DNA from: JBJXHN01 sp046233135
GTDB taxonomy: Bacteria; Pseudomonadota; Alphaproteobacteria; Rhodospirillales; Rhodospirillaceae
Assembly (NCBI GenBank): GCA_046233135.1
Contig: JBJXHN010000002.1
Location: forward strand, 558,001-622,000
Direction of reading: 5' to 3'
DNA: 64,000 nucleotides
Shown here: positions 60,908-64,000 of the stretch, one piece after another
Position numbering within the stretch: position 1 is the stretch's first letter
Layout of the letters: every line of letters begins with the position of its first letter
Notes under the pieces: model-generated
Database searches by the model: none
Seen by the model: only the letters and a program-made list of their open reading frames with translations
What the model was told of the DNA's origin: nothing
Program-made: the position numbers and the translations under genes

Positions 60908-62620
60908 GTGCCGAAGTTCGAGGTTCAGATCCATAAGGACAAGCGCTGGATCACCCAGCAGGTCACGGATTACGAAAACGAGGCGATAGACGTCGCGAAA
61001 AAGGCCGTGGCCAGTAAGCAGGTCGAAGGCGCCCGGGTGATCAGCGACCGCATCGGCTATGACGGCCTGCATCGCGAACGGGTGGTGTTCGAGGAGATGG
61101 TGCGCGACATGCCCACCGCTCCCGTCCGCATCTCGCCGGTGGAGGACGCCCCTCTTTGTGAGGCCGTTGAAGACGTTTACAAGCTTGATGCCCGCATCAC
61201 CATTGCCCGCCTGCTGCGCAAGTATCTGGAACAGCAGTCGGTGATCCCGTCGGAGCTGCTGTACTGCTACAGCCCGTTGTCGAAGCTTCAGGACGCGGAC
61301 GGCCAGATCCTGCCGTCGGCCCTGGACCGCATCGTCACCCTGAACTGCCGCGACAATCCGGACCTGAACGCCAAGGACCGGCGGGACCTGCTGTGGCGCT
61401 GGTTCGAAGAGGTGGGGCGCCGTTCCCGGCGCTGCGAAGGCGAGCGGATGCTGTGGAAGGCGAAGCTGAGCGAGTTCGCCAAGGCCCGCCAGATGGTCGA
61501 AAAGGTGGCTTTCGATCCCGAAGAGCAACTGGCCCACCTGCGCCATGTGGTGGCGCGGGAGCTGTACAAGGAACGGAATTTCCTGGCCAAGCTGGAAGCG
61601 CTGCTCAGCTGTGTTTCCGCCGACCTGGACATGGACGTGCTGCACATCCTGGACGGCTTCATCGCCGATACCCTGGCCATGCCCCAGGTGATTCAGGACA
61701 TTCTGGGCAACCGGCCCAACCTCTCGGCGGCGCTGGTCGGCCTGCTGGATCTGATGGACGGGCGGACCGACAGCACGGCGGTGGATGACGAGCCGGAAAC
61801 GGTTCAGGTACTGCGCAAGCTGTTCGCCGAAGGGCGCCTGCCGGCCGGCCGGTTCGTCCTGATGGACCGGGTCAGCCGGGAACTGGGCGGCAAGAACCCC
61901 CTGGCCCGCAACGACCCGGCCAAGGAGCACGAGGCTTTCTGCGCCCTGCTGATCCGCCTGGTGCGGCGCGACGGGGTGGCCGGCGGCCCGGCGGTGGCCG
62001 GGGCGCTGACTCGGCGCTATGGCCTGCGGGTCAAGGAAGGCGGCCAGGTGGGCTGGCGGATGTCCATTCAGGGAGTGTCGAACCTGCTGAAGGACCGGGC
62101 CAAGCGCCTGCACTATCTGATCGCCGTGGCCGACGCGGCCGAGGGCATCAGCCACACCACGGCGGTGTCGGAAGAGGTGGTGACGGCGGTCAAGGACCTG
62201 GGCGATATCCACGACATTGTCGACCGCAAGCTCAGCATGACCGAGAAGCTGCAAATTATCGGTGGTCTGCAGCGGAACATGCAGTCCTGCATGGTGTTGC
62301 CGGAGGTCTTGCGCACCCGGGTGATCGGCCGAATCGACGATCTGGTGGCGTCGTTCCTGACCGAAGAACAGGTGATCGAAAAGCTGGACGACCCGACGGA
62401 TCCCCTGCGGGTGCGTGCGGTGCGGCTGGTCCGTTTCTGCGGGTCGGGCATTCTGGTGGAAGGCAAGGCGTTGCAACTGGCCCGCGCCCGCGTGCTGCAC
62501 CACCTGCGCCAGCCCAACTTCATCGAGGACTTCACGTCGACCGAGGCCGTGCCGGCGGAAAAGGAAGGCAAGGTCCGCGAGTTCTATCGCCTGCTGGCCG
62601 AATCCGGCTTCTCCACCTGA
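60908..62620 (+). CDS. Large conserved-looking cytosolic protein of unknown function
   Basis: 570 residues from GTG 60908 (AGGGGTGG upstream; homologue-like start PKFEVQIHKDKRW). No signal, no membrane helix. The first ~60 residues look like a small alpha/beta domain (KRWITQQVTDYENEAIDVAK). The rest is all-helical with many Leu/Arg positions, without a P-loop, HTH or zinc motif. It resembles the large helical scaffold or regulatory proteins of Rhodospirillales that lack annotation. It stands alone, between holC and a hairpin. Confidence 0.7.
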   Translation: MPKFEVQIHKDKRWITQQVTDYENEAIDVAKKAVASKQVEGARVISDRIGYDGLHRERVVFEEMVRDMPTAPVRISPVEDAPLCEAVEDVYKLDARITIARLLRKYLEQQSVIPSELLYCYSPLSKLQDADGQILPSALDRIVTLNCRDNPDLNAKDRRDLLWRWFEEVGRRSRRCEGERMLWKAKLSEFAKARQMVEKVAFDPEEQLAHLRHVVARELYKERNFLAKLEALLSCVSADLDMDVLHILDGFIADTLAMPQVIQDILGNRPNLSAALVGLLDLMDGRTDSTAVDDEPETVQVLRKLFAEGRLPAGRFVLMDRVSRELGGKNPLARNDPAKEHEAFCALLIRLVRRDGVAGGPAVAGALTRRYGLRVKEGGQVGWRMSIQGVSNLLKDRAKRLHYLIAVADAAEGISHTTAVSEEVVTAVKDLGDIHDIVDRKLSMTEKLQIIGGLQRNMQSCMVLPEVLRTRVIGRIDDLVASFLTEEQVIEKLDDPTDPLRVRAVRLVRFCGSGILVEGKALQLARARVLHHLRQPNFIEDFTSTEAVPAEKEGKVREFYRLLAESGFST

Positions 62621-62631
62621 CGGCGGAGGTG

Positions 62632-62673
62632 TTTTTTGGGCTCTCAGGCGCCCGGCGCCTGAGAGCCCAAAAA
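62632..62673. terminator. Long symmetrical hairpin after the unknown gene
   Basis: A perfect 14-bp stem (GGGCTCTCAGGCGC / GCGCCTGAGAGCCC) with CCG loop, extended by TTTTTT before and AAAAA after to about 19 bp. There is no T-run after the stem on either strand, so it is not a textbook intrinsic terminator. Confidence 0.6.
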
Positions 62674-62786
62674 GACTCATTGATGCCCGGACGCGAACAC
62701 CCTGTTTCCGGGGTCCGGTCTACCCCCGGCGGCCGGTTCGTCCGATCTTTGAGGACATGATTGATCCTTCAAAGAACAGGTGAGCC

Positions 62787-63683
62787 ATGACCTCGACGAC
62801 CCGACCTGATCCCCTGACGGCCCCGGTGACGCCGGCGGCGCGGCCCATCGTTGCGGTGGAACGCGGCCAGCCCGCGTCGGACGGAGCGGGGGTGCGGCTG
62901 ACTCGGATGCTGGGGACCGCCCGGCTGCCCGACCTTGATCCCTTCCTGATGCTCGACCAGATCCGCTCCGATCAGGCGGACGACTACATCGCCGGCTTTC
63001 CGGACCATCCGCACCGGGGCTTCGAAACCGTCACCGTGATGATCGACGGGCGCATGCGCCATGGCGACAACCAGGGCAACAGCGGTCTGGTGGAAGCCGG
63101 CGGGGTGCAGTGGATGACCGCCGGGCGCGGCATCGTTCATTCCGAGATCCCGGAACAGGAAGACGGCATGCTCTGGGGCTTCCAGCTGTGGGTGAATTTG
63201 CCCTCGGCCCTGAAGATGACCGCCCCCACCTGGCGCGATTTCCGCGCCGAGGAGATCCCCAGCGAACGGCGGGGGGCGGGCGTGACCGTGCGGGTGATGT
63301 CCGGCCTGACCACCGAAGGCACCGAAGGCCCGGCCCGCAGCGCCGGGGAAGCCCCCTTGCTGCTGGACGTGATGCTGGATCCCGGGGCGTCCTTCCACGA
63401 GGTCCTGGACGCCCGCTACGAGACCGCCTTCATCGCTGTCTACACGGGGGCGGTACGGGGGGTGGACGGCCATGGCCGGGAGACCCTGGTGACCGATCCC
63501 AGCCTGGCGGTATTCGGCCCCGGCGCAGCCCTGTCCCTGACGGCGGGCGAGAAGGGCGCGCGCTTCCTGGTGGTTGCCGGTCGTCCGCTGGGCGAACCGG
63601 TGGCCCGCATGGGACCCTTCGTCATGAACACGGAAGCCGAACTGCTTCAGGCCTTCAATGACTACCGCAGCGGGATGTTCTAG
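62787..63683 (+). CDS. Pirin family protein
   Basis: 298 residues, bicupin. The pirin N-terminal cupin is clear: LDPFLMLDQIRSD, FPDHPHRGFETVTVMIDG (metal-binding HxH), then QWMTAGRGIVHSEIP with the further His and Glu ligands. The C-terminal cupin has GARFLVVAGRPLGEPVARMGPFVMNTEAE. Bacterial pirins include quercetinases and regulators of central metabolism; which applies is unknown. It converges with the methyltransferase gene, sharing the stop bases. Confidence 0.92.
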   Translation: MTSTTRPDPLTAPVTPAARPIVAVERGQPASDGAGVRLTRMLGTARLPDLDPFLMLDQIRSDQADDYIAGFPDHPHRGFETVTVMIDGRMRHGDNQGNSGLVEAGGVQWMTAGRGIVHSEIPEQEDGMLWGFQLWVNLPSALKMTAPTWRDFRAEEIPSERRGAGVTVRVMSGLTTEGTEGPARSAGEAPLLLDVMLDPGASFHEVLDARYETAFIAVYTGAVRGVDGHGRETLVTDPSLAVFGPGAALSLTAGEKGARFLVVAGRPLGEPVARMGPFVMNTEAELLQAFNDYRSGMF

Positions 63684-64000
63684 ATCCTGCTGCACACCAA
63701 CCGGCCGAGGGCCAGGGCACCATCCCGCAGGCCGGCGCGCAGGTTTGCCGCGCAGGCCTGCGCCTTGCCGCCCAGGACCGTATGCAGTCCCAGGGCCGGG
63801 GCGTTGCCGCTCTTCTTCCCGGCGGTGTCCATGAACGCCAGGGCGGCCGGGGTGTCGTCGGTCACCGACTCCACCGCAAATCCCGCCGCGGCCAGAACCC
63901 CGGTCAGGTCCGGGGCGGCGATCAGAAAGCTGTCCGCCGGGGTGCCGGCCCAGGGCAGGGGGTAGACCGGCGTGGTACCGGCCGCTGGTCCCCGCAGGAT
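63680..64000 (-). CDS. SAM-dependent methyltransferase, 3' part only
   Basis: The minus-strand frame is open from the window edge to a TAG at 63680-63682. The 106 visible residues include VYPLPWAGTPADSF, LIAAPDLTGVLAAAGFAVES and GLHTVLGGKAQACAANLRAG, a pattern seen at the C-terminal end of UbiE-like class I methyltransferases (YPxPWA..P..SFL then LLxxAGF). The SAM-binding part lies beyond the window. Confidence 0.65.
   Translation of the reverse strand: MLRGPAAGTTPVYPLPWAGTPADSFLIAAPDLTGVLAAAGFAVESVTDDTPAALAFMDTAGKKSGNAPALGLHTVLGGKAQACAANLRAGLRDGALALGRLVCSRI

Overview
The window is GC-rich DNA from an alphaproteobacterium. The gene order, protein families and codon use suggest a Rhodospirillales (Rhodospirillaceae-like) chromosome; this is inference, because no 16S gene is present. 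Most of the window is ordinary core chromosome: guaA, icd, pepA, a tRNA-Lys, der-bamB-yfgM, argJ-mutT, mrp, hflKC, a degP-type protease and holC. Accessory blocks lie between these genes.

Layout. 1-2.7 kb: the 3' end of a very long secreted-type protein built from about 28 copies of a 26-residue (78-bp) repeat, closed by a strong terminator. 3.0-13.7 kb: an accessory island of SDR reductases, LysR regulators, an MFS exporter and an amidohydrolase, mixed with decayed genes (SDR, GST, LysR, NTF2-like). It ends in a multiply frameshifted tyrosine integrase and three copies of an 11-bp site beside the 3' end of guaA, a well-known island insertion point. 13.8-23.6 kb: guaA, icd, pepA, a GT51-like protein lacking the usual catalytic Glu, an LpoA-like lipoprotein and a PAS-GGDEF-EAL protein. 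23.9-31.0 kb: a Hyb-type (group 1) membrane-bound [NiFe] uptake hydrogenase operon, hybO-A-B-C-D-hypC-hybE, with an FNR/FixK-type site upstream. 31.3-37.9 kb: orphan ParA, small membrane proteins, a nuclease-like protein, a DbpA/DeaD-type RNA helicase, tRNA-Lys(CUU) and a pentapeptide-repeat protein. 38.1-46.1 kb: der-bamB-yfgM, a lipoprotein, DUF2794, a parvulin, argJ and mutT. 46.2-53.8 kb: a STAND NTPase with TPRs, then an exbB-exbD-exbD2-tonB operon followed by an odd TonB-receptor-like barrel that has a Pro-rich stalk and no visible plug. 54.2-64 kb: cupin, mrp, hflKC, protease, holC, an unknown conserved-looking protein, pirin and a partial methyltransferase.

Three non-coding or tiny-gene patterns stand out. 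First, two unlinked 242-bp elements (34.36-34.60 and 46.22-46.46 kb) share a promoter-like block, a two-hairpin leader whose main stem keeps pairing despite base changes, and a 30-codon ORF with a conserved N-terminal motif; this is the best candidate for an undescribed system. Second, a mosaic palindromic repeat family (five copies) sits between genes, and two long copies in inverted orientation bracket the decayed 3-6.3 kb segment. Third, a second intergenic repeat family is present in two full copies and one partial copy.

The core genes cover envelope assembly and quality control (BamB, YfgM-like, parvulin, HflKC, DegP-type protease, LpoA-like), nucleotide and arginine metabolism, and anaerobic or micro-oxic H2 oxidation. 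The TonB system appears to be metal-regulated, judging from palindromes upstream of exbB.
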